From contig JANQNH010000031.1 of the NCBI GenBank assembly GCA_028279655.1, forward strand, positions 1 to 64,000: a DNA stretch of 64,000 nucleotides, in the 5' to 3' direction. The stretch is from Candidatus Nanoarchaeia archaeon. GTDB lineage: Archaea; Nanobdellota; Nanobdellia; Woesearchaeales; JACPBV01. The notes below the pieces were generated by a model. It was not told the origin of the DNA and did no database searches. It was given only the letters and a program-made list of their open reading frames with translations. Position 1 is the stretch's first letter. Each line of letters starts with the position of its first letter. This document shows positions 8,716 to 17,706 of the stretch, one piece after another. A program made the position numbers and the translations under genes.

Positions 8716-9522
8716 ATGAGATTACAAACAATTGTAATAATATTTCTGCTTACCATGCCTATTGCTTATGCTAATGTGGTTATAAACGAGGTGTTGTTCA
8801 ATGCCCAGGGCATTGAATGGGGAAAAGAGTGGATTGAGCTTTATAATCCGACTAAAGAAGATATAGACATAGGCCAATGGTCTCTTTGGAAAAAAGGACA
8901 AACAAAGATAATAAAATTCCCTTTAGGTACAAAGATAAAATCACAAAGCTATCTCCTGATTGGAGATGACAACACCCTGCCCCCTAACCTATATCCTGAT
9001 TTTATAGGTAATGTATCCCTGTTAAGCAACTTAGAAGACGGAATAGTCTTGAAGGATGCTCTCAACCAAAGTATTGATGCTGCAGGGTGGGGCACTATAT
9101 CTGATCCTGAGCTTTATGAAGGGATAAGAATAAGCTCTGCCCCAGATGGAATGAGTGTTGAAAGGATAGCACTGGCTGATTGTCAAGTAACAGATACTGA
9201 TAATAACTCTAATGATTTCATCAACCAGACACCTACACCAATGAATTCTAGCAATATTTGCGGGCCTGATGATGACAATGATGTTGTGGGGAACCATAAT
9301 GACCTCTGTCCGGACACAAAGCCAGAGGAAGAGGTAGATGACGATGGATGCTCTAATGTTCAATTCTGCAAAAAACAGAATAGGTGCGGCAGGAGTTGTG
9401 ATCAGGCTGACTGGAAAGCTAACGAGCCATTCAAGATATGGCCAGGTGACTGCATCACAGTAATCGTCCATAGAGGGGGTATCCCAGAACCCTACTGTGC
9501 TGGACTGACCTGTGCTGATTAG
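8716..9522 (+). CDS. Secreted lamin-tail-domain (LTD) protein
   Basis: 268 residues from ATG 8716; an in-frame GTG at 8692 would add eight non-hydrophobic residues. Residues 1-18 are a signal peptide (MRLQTIVIIFLLTMPIAYA). Residues ~20-150 match the lamin tail domain pattern: NVVINEVLFNAQG..WIELYNPT, then L..GQWSL, then YLLIGDDN, then GIVLKDALNQSIDAAGWG. A thrombospondin type 3-like acidic calcium-binding stretch follows (DDDNDVVGNHNDLCPDT, VDDDGCSN). A Cys-rich tail (about seven Cys) completes it. LTD proteins are usually extracellular, often linked to nucleases or surface assembly; no nuclease motif is seen here. Likely a secreted, disulfide-stabilised, calcium-binding surface protein. Confidence 0.8.
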   Translation: MRLQTIVIIFLLTMPIAYANVVINEVLFNAQGIEWGKEWIELYNPTKEDIDIGQWSLWKKGQTKIIKFPLGTKIKSQSYLLIGDDNTLPPNLYPDFIGNVSLLSNLEDGIVLKDALNQSIDAAGWGTISDPELYEGIRISSAPDGMSVERIALADCQVTDTDNNSNDFINQTPTPMNSSNICGPDDDNDVVGNHNDLCPDTKPEEEVDDDGCSNVQFCKKQNRCGRSCDQADWKANEPFKIWPGDCITVIVHRGGIPEPYCAGLTCAD

Positions 9523-9588
9523 ATGATCATAGCCATATAATTTAAGATTAAATAATTATATATACCTCCAAGTATTCCCAATACCCCA

Positions 9589-9960
9589 ATGAAACCAGAA
9601 AACATTCTGCACATCCTGGCTGTTGCTGCTGTAATCCTGTTGATACTATTCCTAATATCATTCAACCTGATAGTAAGATACAAAGACAAGGGATTTACAG
9701 AGCTCTACTTCAAGGATGCGCCAAAAAGAGCAGGCAGGGAATTAAACTTCTCCTTTGTAGTGCGCAACCTTGAGAATAAAGACATGAGCTACCAATACTC
9801 CATATACTCCAACAACAAGAAGATAAACCAGGGATCTCTGGGCCTTAGGCACAACCAGGCAAAGATAATCAAGAAGAGCCTTTTATTAAAAAAAGAGACA
9901 GAAGCAAAGATCACAGTAATGCTGGATACAGATCAGCAGATACACTTTTGGATAAGATGA
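9589..9960 (+). CDS. Membrane-anchored DUF1616-like extracellular domain
   Basis: 123 residues. One membrane segment at ~8-28 (HILAVAAVILLILFLISFNLIV) is followed by a small beta-rich domain containing FTELYF..., LNFSFVVRNLENKDMSYQY and a LLLKKETEAKITVML strand. This resembles the C-terminal ectodomain of DUF1616 membrane proteins. TATA-like AATTATATATACC (9555-9567) sits ~28 bp before the ATG. The next gene starts by ATGA overlap and encodes the membrane half of the same kind of protein, so the usual single chain looks split and in reversed order. Confidence 0.7.
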   Translation: MKPENILHILAVAAVILLILFLISFNLIVRYKDKGFTELYFKDAPKRAGRELNFSFVVRNLENKDMSYQYSIYSNNKKINQGSLGLRHNQAKIIKKSLLLKKETEAKITVMLDTDQQIHFWIR

Positions 9961-10232
9961 TACAAACAATACTTGGGACATTAATCCTATTCCTTCCTGG
10001 CTATCTGCTAGACCTCATCCTTTTCAAGAAACAGGAGCCGTTGGAAAGATGTTGCATGTCCATAGGTCTTTCCTTTGCGATAATAGTTACTCTTGGATTC
10101 CTGCTAACATTAGTGTCCAACATACTCGATGTCAAAGCGATAAATTCACTTACGGTCTTCCTAAGCATGATACTCCTATCCCTTGTTTTCACAATGATAA
10201 TATTGCTGAAAAAAATATTCAGCCGGACTTGA
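9957..10232 (+). CDS. Short DUF1616-like polytopic membrane protein
   Basis: 91 residues from ATG 9957, which overlaps the previous stop as ATGA. There are three hydrophobic helices: TLILFLPGYLLDLILF, then SIGLSFAIIVTLGFLLTL, then LTVFLSMILLSLVFTMIILL. The PGYLLDLILF..EPLER..MSIGLS pattern is the start of DUF1616 proteins. Its partner is almost certainly the upstream gene. The tail overlaps the end of a minus-strand gene remnant (10219-10404). Confidence 0.7.
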   Translation: MIQTILGTLILFLPGYLLDLILFKKQEPLERCCMSIGLSFAIIVTLGFLLTLVSNILDVKAINSLTVFLSMILLSLVFTMIILLKKIFSRT

Positions 10233-10404
10233 CTAATTTACCAAGATCGCTCTCTGTAATATCCCAATCTGATAACCTGCTGGCATTCTCAGAGATATGC
10301 TTTAGAGTATCCCTGCCTAACTCCTCAACTGAGCTATATTTGATAGGGATCTCTCTGAAAGCCTTCAGAACCTTAGGCCTTTTAGCCAAAACTATAACAG
10401 CATC
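10219..10404 (-). pseudogene. C-terminal remnant of an unidentified gene
   Basis: The minus strand has a coding-like open stretch of 61 codons after a TAG (10405-10407). It reads DAVIVLAKRPKVLKAFREIP, then SSVEELGRDTLKHI, and ends DLGKLVKSG. It has no ATG; a TTG at 10389 is possible. The composition (charged helices, no low complexity) looks like the end of a real protein that lost its front. It follows the epimerase gene on the same strand. The parent family is not recognised. Confidence 0.4.
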
Positions 10405-10457
10405 CTAATCCAAATCCCATGAAGATAATAACTAAAAGCCTTATTAAAAAAGTTTCC

Positions 10458-11360
10458 TTACAATCCCTGATAGTACTCGATAGTCTCCTTCAATCCATCT
10501 TCCATACTGACCTTTGGCTGCCAAGAGATCTCCATCTTCGCAAGTGAAGGATCAATCACCATATGCCTTATATCTCCAGCAACAGCTTCGCTTTCCTTTC
10601 TCTCAGCATTCTTTCCAATCAATAACTGTATCTTATCCAAAAGCTCGTTTACACTGACCTTGGTTCCAGTACCTATATTAAGGATCTTATCCTTATTCTC
10701 AGAAACAGCACTTAAAAAGACAGCACTAGCAACATCCTTTACATAGACAAAATCCCTGGTCTGCTCCCCATCCCCAAAGATATTGACACCTATGCCATTA
10801 AGGATATTATTCACAAATATAGACACAACCCCTCCTTCTCCTTTATTATCCTGCCTGGGCCCATACACATTAGAGAACCTTAGCGCAATATACTCTATGG
10901 AATACATCCTGCTATAAGCATTCAGATAGTGCTCAACAGTATGCTTAGAGACACCATAGAAATTGATAGGATTTATAGGGTGTTTCTCATCACAAGGGAG
11001 ATACTCAACATCCCCATAAACAGCAACAGAAGATGCATAGACAAACCTCTTGACCTTATGCTCCCTGCATCTCTCCAACAACCTCAGGGCACCAATAATA
11101 TTGACATTAGCGTCATGCATGGGTTCCTTGGCTCTTGCGTTTATATGGGCGGCCATATGCACAACCGCATCAGCTCCCTCCTTAAATACCTCACCAAGAT
11201 CATCAGAGGTTATATCCAAGTCAAAAAGGCGTGCCTTGGGATTAACATTGCTCCCGTGGCTAAGATTATCGACGACAATAACATTATGCCCTTTCTCTAT
11301 AAGCAGGTCTACCACATGGCTCCCTATGAATCCTGCTCCCCCTGTAACGATTACTTTCAC
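10458..11360 (-). CDS. NAD-dependent nucleotide-sugar epimerase/dehydratase
   Basis: 300 residues, an extended short-chain dehydrogenase. The Rossmann motif TGGAGFIGSH lies at residues 6-15, D at the end of beta-2 (VVDNLSHG), MAAHINAR, YASSVAVYG, and the catalytic YGVSK (Y-x-x-x-K) near residue 136, then LRFSNVYGPRQ. These features match UDP-glucose 4-epimerase-like enzymes that interconvert sugar nucleotides in the cytosol. The exact sugar cannot be told. The start is GTG at 11360 behind a GGGGG SD. It is divergent from the GT4 operon and may use the same palindromic TATTTAAATA box (11398-11407). It likely supplies activated sugars for the surface-glycan island. Confidence 0.9.
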   Translation of the reverse strand: MKVIVTGGAGFIGSHVVDLLIEKGHNVIVVDNLSHGSNVNPKARLFDLDITSDDLGEVFKEGADAVVHMAAHINARAKEPMHDANVNIIGALRLLERCREHKVKRFVYASSVAVYGDVEYLPCDEKHPINPINFYGVSKHTVEHYLNAYSRMYSIEYIALRFSNVYGPRQDNKGEGGVVSIFVNNILNGIGVNIFGDGEQTRDFVYVKDVASAVFLSAVSENKDKILNIGTGTKVSVNELLDKIQLLIGKNAERKESEAVAGDIRHMVIDPSLAKMEISWQPKVSMEDGLKETIEYYQGL

Positions 11361-11397
11361 TTCAAAGCCCCCATTAGTATATTGGATAGCAACAAAG

Positions 11398-11438
11398 TAT
11401 TTAAATAAGTATCTATTCTAGAATAGTTACATTGGGGG
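11398..11438 (+). promoter_or_regulatory. Glycan-operon promoter: TATA, palindromic operator, GGGGG SD
   Basis: TATTTAAATA (11398-11407) is a self-complementary TATA box. It is followed by the perfect 14-bp palindrome CTATTCTAGAATAG (11413-11426), where transcription should start. GGGGG (11434-11438) then lies 7 nt before the TTG start. The same order occurs before the flippase (18965-18978) and before the radical SAM gene (24304-24317). The position suggests a repressor site. Confidence 0.6.
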
Positions 11439-11445
11439 TATAATC

Positions 11446-12603
11446 TTGAGACTAGCATTTTTAGCACCAGAGTTTTTGCCAGCATGGGGGGGAGTAGGCA
11501 CCTATTCGGTAGAGTTGATTAAGAATCTCTCTAGAGATATAGATATACATGTGATAACACCCAAGCGAGGGGATGATTATAGGAAATCAAGGATAGAGGA
11601 GTATTTCAATAACAGGATAACCATACATAATCTCTCTACAGCAAATGACAACTTCTTCTACAACAACAAATTCCAGTTCTCCTTATTAAAAAACTTCAAA
11701 AGGCTAAACAAGAGATATGGCTTTGACCTCATCCATGCTGCAAACCTGGTAAATATGCCAGACATATATCTAAAGCTGCAGAAACAGAACATCCCCTCTC
11801 TCACAACCATACACACCACCCTAAGATCGCAATCACATATAGACGGAAAAAAGCCATTCAGAGAAACGACAAGAATTGAAAGACTCACAAAGATATATTA
11901 TCCATACATAAGCTTCCTGGAGAATATATACCTAAGAAGAACCAGTAATTTTATAGCTGTCTCTGACTGGATAACCCGCTTTGTGAAAAAAGAGGATATC
12001 CGTGTTATACACAACGGCATAGACACAGAAAGGTTCTCACCAGGAAACCAAAACAACAAGGTTCCAAAGATTCTATTTTCCGGAAGGCTTGTGGCACTCA
12101 AAGGAGTACATACGCTTATAAAAAGTATGAAAGAGGTACTTAAAAAACAAGACGCTATGTTCTTATTTGCCGGTCCAGGAGATATCCCAAGATGGACAAA
12201 ACAACTGAAAGATATCCCAAAGAAGAATTACCGGTTTCTGGGATACGTCCCATATGAGAAAATAAATAGATTATACCAGGAAGTAGATATATTCGCATTG
12301 CCATCCTACACAGAATCCTTCCCCCTCACGATACTAGAGGCTATGGCTTCTAAGCTCCCTGTAATCTCCACCACTGTAGGAGGTATACCAGAGATGATTG
12401 ACAACAACATCGATGGTATGTTGATAACACCTGGTAGCCCAGCCCAGCTAACCAGCAACATCCTTAGGCTTATAGAGGACAAGAACCTAAGGAAAGATAT
12501 ATCAAGAAATGCGAGAAAAAAAGTAGAAAAATATTTTAACTCAAAGATAATGGCCAAAAAGACCATGGATTTTTATGAAGATATAATAGAGGCAGAAAGA
12601 TGA
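11446..12603 (+). CDS. GT4-family glycosyltransferase
   Basis: 385 residues in a GT-B fold. The N-terminal Gly-rich loop APEFLPAWGGVGTY (residues 7-20) binds the acceptor side. The C-terminal nucleotide-sugar half contains ILFSGRLVALKGVHTLI and the retaining E-x7-E signature ESFPLTILEAMASKLPVI, followed by GGIPEMI. It is cytosolic or membrane-associated. It uses a nucleotide-activated sugar, of unknown identity. It starts at TTG 11446 (SD GGGGG). It is the first gene of a four-gene operon joined by overlapping starts and stops. Confidence 0.92.
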   Translation: MRLAFLAPEFLPAWGGVGTYSVELIKNLSRDIDIHVITPKRGDDYRKSRIEEYFNNRITIHNLSTANDNFFYNNKFQFSLLKNFKRLNKRYGFDLIHAANLVNMPDIYLKLQKQNIPSLTTIHTTLRSQSHIDGKKPFRETTRIERLTKIYYPYISFLENIYLRRTSNFIAVSDWITRFVKKEDIRVIHNGIDTERFSPGNQNNKVPKILFSGRLVALKGVHTLIKSMKEVLKKQDAMFLFAGPGDIPRWTKQLKDIPKKNYRFLGYVPYEKINRLYQEVDIFALPSYTESFPLTILEAMASKLPVISTTVGGIPEMIDNNIDGMLITPGSPAQLTSNILRLIEDKNLRKDISRNARKKVEKYFNSKIMAKKTMDFYEDIIEAER

Positions 12604-13742
12604 AGATCCTGTTAACAACCTCTTTTTATCCCCCATTCCATATAGGGGGGGATGCAGTCCATGTAAAGAACCTGGCCGAATCCCTGGATAAGACGGGCCA
12701 TGAAGTTCATGTAATGCACAGCATTGACGCCTACAACCTAAAGAGAAAAGAGATAAAGAAAAGTCCCGAGAGCAGGATAACAATACATCCATTAAAATCA
12801 CCAATCGGAATACTGGAGCCAATACTCAACTATTCCTTCAATACCCAGAGACACACATTGAACAGCTTCAAGAGGATTGTACAAAAGCACAGATTCGACA
12901 TAGTACATCACCATAACATCTCTCTATTAGGCTATAACATACTCAGAAAACAAGGAGACTATAAAAATATCTACACAGCCCACGACTACTGGCTGCTCTG
13001 TCATAAGTACGACATGCTGAAAAACATGGATTTATGCAATAAAAAAGAATGCCTGTCCTGCTGCATAAAAGAAAAAAGGATCTATCAAATATTCCGTAAC
13101 TCAAGAGAATTTAGGAAAAGCCTTGAGGATATAGGCCATATCATAACACCCAGCAGGTTCATGGGAGAGGTATTTAAACGAGAATTTAGTAAAGTAAATA
13201 TAATCCCAAATTTTATCACTGAGAACAGGATAGGTAAAACAGCAATAAAAGATTATTTCATATATGCTGGTGTACTGGAGAGACACAAAGGGATCCTCAA
13301 CCTTATCAAGGCTTTCTCAAAAACAGAAAAAAAGCTGCTTCTTGCTGGCACAGGAAGCTTAGAAACAGAGATAAGAAAGAAAAAAACAGATAATATAGAA
13401 CTCCTAGGATGGAAATCGCATCAAGAGCTCCTTCCTTTGATAGCATCCTCACAGGCATTAATACTGCCATCAATCTGCCTTGAGAACAATCCCTTGGTTG
13501 CGCTTGAAGCAATGTCAGTCGGAACCCCTGTCATTGGTTCAGAAACCGGAGGTATACCTGAGATAGTAAAGAAGATAGATCCCAGTCTGGTATTTAAAAA
13601 AGATAGTGTGCAGGAACTAAAAACCATAATCGAAAACTTCGATAGGAAAAAGTATCCTGCAGAAACCATAAAAGAGATATTCAACAAGAACTATTCGCAG
13701 GATATGTTTATGAAGAAGTATAAGAGCCTGTTGGAAAAATGA
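12600..13742 (+). CDS. GT4-family glycosyltransferase with Cys cluster
   Basis: 380 residues, starting by ATGA overlap with the preceding GT4. The N-terminal motif LLTTSFYPPFHIGGDAVHV lies at 4-22. Residues ~140-160 hold a Cys cluster (CHKYDMLKNMDLCNKKECLSCC in two steps), a feature seen in a subset of GT4 enzymes. YAGVLERHKGILNLI and E-x7-E in LENNPLVALEAMSVGTPVIG mark the donor half. The two GT4 genes differ enough to act on different sugars. A broken near relative of its N terminus is at 22661-22752. Confidence 0.92.
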   Translation: MKILLTTSFYPPFHIGGDAVHVKNLAESLDKTGHEVHVMHSIDAYNLKRKEIKKSPESRITIHPLKSPIGILEPILNYSFNTQRHTLNSFKRIVQKHRFDIVHHHNISLLGYNILRKQGDYKNIYTAHDYWLLCHKYDMLKNMDLCNKKECLSCCIKEKRIYQIFRNSREFRKSLEDIGHIITPSRFMGEVFKREFSKVNIIPNFITENRIGKTAIKDYFIYAGVLERHKGILNLIKAFSKTEKKLLLAGTGSLETEIRKKKTDNIELLGWKSHQELLPLIASSQALILPSICLENNPLVALEAMSVGTPVIGSETGGIPEIVKKIDPSLVFKKDSVQELKTIIENFDRKKYPAETIKEIFNKNYSQDMFMKKYKSLLEK

Positions 13743-14788
13743 GACAGAAAATAAGAAAGATATTATCCAGTATGATATACTACTCTGGAATCCAGGCGAT
13801 ATTGTACGCTATAGGCACAAGAAAGACCACTATCCTGACATACCACAGGATTATAGATATAGGCAGGTCCTTTGAGCTTGATCCTATTGTGGTGAATGCA
13901 TCCATAAGAAATTTCGAAAGACAGATGGATTATCTGAAAAGAAACTATAATGCCATATCCCTGGGAGAATTTGTAGACTGCTGTATCAAAAAGAAAAATC
14001 CTCCAAAGAACTCAGTTATAATAAGGTTTGATGACGGGTATAAAGATAACTATACCAACGCATACCCCATCCTTAAAAAGTACAATCTGCCAGCAGTGAT
14101 ATTCCTTACCACCAGGCCTATAGAGAAAAAGGAACTGCTGTGGTGGGATAAAACAGCATACATCATAAACAGGACAAAGAAGAGTAATCTCATATTGAAA
14201 GGTTTTGGAAGATATTCCCTTAAGAACAAGAAAAAGACCCTCAAGAAGATACAGTCAAGACTAAAAGGCCTTCCAGAGGATAAGAAAAATCTGATGATAG
14301 AAATGCTCTCAGAAAAACTAAAAGTCAAGATCAAGAATAAAGACATATGCCTCGACTGGAATCAGGTAAGAGAGATGAGAAAGAACAACATCTCCTTTGG
14401 AGCGCACACATCAACCCACCCCATACTAACTCATCTACCACTAAAGATGGCAGAAAGAGAGATTCTGGAATCAAAGAGGATTATAGAGAAGAATATAAAA
14501 GAGGAAGTGGGGTTCTTCTCATACCCAAATGGAGAGAACAGTGATTTCAACAAAGATATAAAGAAAATATTAAAGAAAGCTGGGTTCAAATGCGCCTTGA
14601 CATATATTGCTGGTAGAAATAGCATCAGATCTGATCTGTTCGAACTCAAGAACATATTTGTTCAATACTCAGAGGACATGATCATGTTCAAGAACAAGCT
14701 GGTCGGACTTGATATTATCCCCGCCCATATATATTACCTACTAAAGAGAATTAAGAAAAATCTAAAGAGGACACTATGCTTACAGTAG
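13739..14788 (+). CDS. Polysaccharide deacetylase (CE4/NodB domain)
   Basis: 349 residues. The NodB fold is shown by ILTYHRI near residue 33, the metal-binding motif RFDDGYKDNYTNAYPIL (Asp pair near residue 98), FLTTRPI, and the second metal motif FGAHTSTHPILTH (His-x3-His). A late SYPNG segment follows. These enzymes remove N- or O-acetyl groups from glycans using a divalent metal. N-terminal IQAILYAIG is weakly hydrophobic and there is no clear signal peptide, so it may act on the inner face on lipid-linked intermediates. It is linked by ATGA to the GT4 gene before it. Confidence 0.9.
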   Translation: MRQKIRKILSSMIYYSGIQAILYAIGTRKTTILTYHRIIDIGRSFELDPIVVNASIRNFERQMDYLKRNYNAISLGEFVDCCIKKKNPPKNSVIIRFDDGYKDNYTNAYPILKKYNLPAVIFLTTRPIEKKELLWWDKTAYIINRTKKSNLILKGFGRYSLKNKKKTLKKIQSRLKGLPEDKKNLMIEMLSEKLKVKIKNKDICLDWNQVREMRKNNISFGAHTSTHPILTHLPLKMAEREILESKRIIEKNIKEEVGFFSYPNGENSDFNKDIKKILKKAGFKCALTYIAGRNSIRSDLFELKNIFVQYSEDMIMFKNKLVGLDIIPAHIYYLLKRIKKNLKRTLCLQ

Positions 14789-15885
14789 AAAGAATTGAAA
14801 GCCATGAGGATCTGCTTAATCTAAAGAGACAATGGAATCCCCTACTGGACAGAAGCCAGACAGATACCATCTTCCTTACATTTGAATGGATAACAATATG
14901 GTGGGAGCAGTTCAAGGACGGCAAACAGCTATATGTGCTGACAGTCAAGGACAAAGAAAAACTAATAGGCATTGCCCCATTGATGATATCAAAAAAGAAG
15001 ATAGGTATGAAAAAGATTGAGTTCATCGGGTCCCCATTATCTGATTATTCTGATTTTATAATATCCGAGAGAAAGCAGGAGGTACTCAAAAGAATCTACA
15101 ACTATCTTAATGAACATAAGAAAGAATGGGATTTCATAAAGCTTTCCAATATTCCCCAAACCTCATCCACCCTGAACCTGGAATCACAAGACCCAAAGCT
15201 CAGGGTTAGTAAGACCATGTCGTGTGTATGTCCGGCTTATATCCTGGATAATGAATGGGAATCCTTCAAAAAAGATATGAACAACAGGCATATCAGGAAG
15301 CCTATTAATTATCTGTCCAAGAGAGGGAACCTTGAGTTCTCCAAGCATAATGACAAAGAGGATGAGATCATGAAACATCTGGAGATATACTTCGAACAGC
15401 ACAGGAAAAGATGGAACTCCACAGATACAAAGAGTATGTTCAATGATGAAGATAATAAGGAATTTTTCAGAAAGATCACAAAAGCCTTCCTGCCGCAAGG
15501 GAAGGTATCTATACTAACCTTAGACTACAACAAGCAGCCACTTGCCTGCGACATTGCCCTGAGGCACAAACAGACCTGCATGCTGTACTCCTGTTCCTAT
15601 GATCCCGACTATTCCCAGAGATCACCAGGAAAGATACTCCATAAGTTCCTTCTGGAGGACTGTATCAACAACAATTACAAAGAGGTAGACCTACTGAGAG
15701 GGAATGAAGGATATAAGCTTAAGTTTACCAACACCATAAAAAAGAACTTTACGATAAATATACATAGAAGCCTTACATTAGATATCCTGAACAGGATCTC
15801 AGACAGGATAGAAAACCAGATAAGAAGCAGTGAAAGGTTAACAAGGTTCTTTAAGAAATATGAGGAAAAGCTAAGATTCTTCTAG
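14776..15885 (+). CDS. FemAB/CelD-type GNAT acyltransferase, copy 1
   Basis: 369 residues, a double-GNAT fold like the CelD/BcsL and FemAB families. The opening LTVERIESHEDLLNLKRQWN..FLTFEWI..WW is typical, then GIAPLMI, and in the second half YSCSYDPDYSQRSPGKILHKFLLEDCI and DLLRGNEGYKLKF. Relatives transfer acyl or aminoacyl groups to sugars or peptides at the cell surface. The start overlaps the deacetylase by 13 nt, and the 3' end overlaps the convergent gene by 15 nt. The gene at 21458-22582 is a clear paralogue (same motifs, same length), so two such enzymes serve this glycan island. Confidence 0.85.
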   Translation: MLTVERIESHEDLLNLKRQWNPLLDRSQTDTIFLTFEWITIWWEQFKDGKQLYVLTVKDKEKLIGIAPLMISKKKIGMKKIEFIGSPLSDYSDFIISERKQEVLKRIYNYLNEHKKEWDFIKLSNIPQTSSTLNLESQDPKLRVSKTMSCVCPAYILDNEWESFKKDMNNRHIRKPINYLSKRGNLEFSKHNDKEDEIMKHLEIYFEQHRKRWNSTDTKSMFNDEDNKEFFRKITKAFLPQGKVSILTLDYNKQPLACDIALRHKQTCMLYSCSYDPDYSQRSPGKILHKFLLEDCINNNYKEVDLLRGNEGYKLKFTNTIKKNFTINIHRSLTLDILNRISDRIENQIRSSERLTRFFKKYEEKLRFF

Positions 15886-17706
15886 GCCAAGGTTCTCATA
15901 TATAAGGATGCCCTGGTTGTCATATATCCTGTCAAGCAGCTTTGAATTATCGAATCTATCTGCCTTTCTTGGATCGACAGATCTTCCGAAAAGATAGCTT
16001 GGATAGACAAATAGCTCCCTGTTGATTATGAGATAGTCTATGGGCTCGTACTTCTCTGTATGCCTGTATGCTCCGAAATAGACCGTATCGTCAAGAAGCA
16101 CGTAGTTAAGATCGCTCATGCTGCCGTTATATATCTGTCTCTGGCTGTACTCGTCTGTGCTTACCTCAAATCCAAAAAGTCCGGAGTAGATCTCAAAGAC
16201 ATTTATATCCCCTATAACCCTGCTGGAAGGGTCTGAATTCCTGCTCAGCCAATGGCCAGAATAATACAGCTCCGGAACCTGTGATCTTATGTCCATCCCG
16301 ACAACAATATCCTCGTTTGCCTGTCTGTTTATCATCCGCGGAGTGTATATACCTGAGAAAAGATATCCTGTGTAGAACAGAAGAGTGATAAATATCAGGA
16401 TTAGCTTCGAGATATTCCCCCATTTTTTCTCAGACCCATAAAAGAGGTATGCTATGAATACGCTCATTGGTATGCAGAAGAACCACAGGAAGGTATATGA
16501 AGCAGAATCCAGCTCTGTCCTTATCAAAACAAAGGAGACCCCATAGGAAAAAATGGAAAAAAAGCCATAATACCACAAAAATAACTTTTTGCTAATCTTT
16601 TTCTCCCTACTGTACTTCAGCAATCTTGCAGTATAGAGTAAAAATCCTATTATGCTAAGGAACAGGAAGAAAGCATGGTAAGCATATATGGTGATCATCT
16701 CATATCCATGATATACAAAAGTGGCTGGCTGCTGTCCTCCCTCGCTGAACAGCAGTTGGAGCCCAGAACCCCCAATAAAAAATTCCCATATCTCCTGGAT
16801 ATATTGAATGTCATTCTGCAGCAGGAATACCGAAACAAAACCCTCCCACATAAACAGGATTAAAAAGAAGTAGACCATTTTAAGGAATACCCTCGGCATC
16901 TTCTCTGTTCCAAAATACCTGGCAAATACCTTTATCTTCATCATAATCCCGAATACCCACATTATAAAAAGGAATAACAACAACAGGTAGCTAATGGAGT
17001 GGTTCCCTATCACAACACCGGCTGAAAAGACATAGAAGAGAAGGTTCCATGTTCTCTGGTGTTTCCCTGTCCCTATACCTTTGAGTATGCAATAGATAGA
17101 TAGAAGCATGAAAATCACTGCTATAAGTCTCCTGGAGATCTGGATAAAAGCCATGCCAAAACTGGCTATAAAAAGAAATGTCGACAGATAGACTATCTCC
17201 TTCTTCCGCACAACCTCAGAGATTATAAGAAATACCAGCAAAACCAAGAATACCCTAAAAAGTATGAAGTAAAGATATTTTGAGATGGCATGGATAGACA
17301 GGTTAAGGGCCAGGGATGAGAATGCCAGAAGGATATGCAAAGCAGGATTATATCCATAGTAGTTCTCAGCAAAGCCTATGCCTAATTCAGGATCCCATCT
17401 TCCTTCCTCAATAATTGTTGATGCGTACTGGTTTTCAAAATAGACATCCCTATCCATCTGGAAGAGATGGGGGGCAGACATGATATATATGAAGGAAAGG
17501 CAGATCTCCAAAGCTATTAGGGCCATAACCTTATACCTCCTGTTGGAAACCAGCACTATTAATATGGAAAAAGCTATGATTGTCCAGAAGATCGGCCAGA
17601 AGACAAAAACAGGGACTCCTATTGGCTTGTACCTGAGATAGGTCATAAGGATAAAGATAAAAAGTACCTGAAGGCAAAAGATCAGCATTCCAGCTTTGCT
17701 TTTCAT
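15871..17706 (-). CDS. Large polytopic membrane protein, GT-C-like
   Basis: 611 residues with about 11-13 membrane helices spread over residues 8-450, then a soluble C-terminal domain (~470-611). The first long loop carries MDRDVYFENQYAS, an acidic D-x-D pair in the place where GT-C glycosyltransferases (PMT, STT3-like) hold their catalytic acids, followed by ENYYGYNPALH. This supports a role in using a lipid-linked sugar on the outside face. The alternative is a glycan polymerase. Its start overlaps the flippase stop (ATGA), so flippase and polymerase or transferase are one operon. Confidence 0.75.
   Translation of the reverse strand: MKSKAGMLIFCLQVLFIFILMTYLRYKPIGVPVFVFWPIFWTIIAFSILIVLVSNRRYKVMALIALEICLSFIYIMSAPHLFQMDRDVYFENQYASTIIEEGRWDPELGIGFAENYYGYNPALHILLAFSSLALNLSIHAISKYLYFILFRVFLVLLVFLIISEVVRKKEIVYLSTFLFIASFGMAFIQISRRLIAVIFMLLSIYCILKGIGTGKHQRTWNLLFYVFSAGVVIGNHSISYLLLLFLFIMWVFGIMMKIKVFARYFGTEKMPRVFLKMVYFFLILFMWEGFVSVFLLQNDIQYIQEIWEFFIGGSGLQLLFSEGGQQPATFVYHGYEMITIYAYHAFFLFLSIIGFLLYTARLLKYSREKKISKKLFLWYYGFFSIFSYGVSFVLIRTELDSASYTFLWFFCIPMSVFIAYLFYGSEKKWGNISKLILIFITLLFYTGYLFSGIYTPRMINRQANEDIVVGMDIRSQVPELYYSGHWLSRNSDPSSRVIGDINVFEIYSGLFGFEVSTDEYSQRQIYNGSMSDLNYVLLDDTVYFGAYRHTEKYEPIDYLIINRELFVYPSYLFGRSVDPRKADRFDNSKLLDRIYDNQGILIYENLGLEES

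Noticed and set aside
10049-10408. Plus-strand open frame of 119 codons
   Set aside because: It overlaps the DUF1616-like gene in another frame and its second half is the antisense of the better coding-like minus-strand remnant 10219-10404.
14581-14600. GGTTCAAAT, similar to a tRNA T-arm
   Set aside because: It lies inside the deacetylase coding sequence and no acceptor or anticodon stem can be paired around it.
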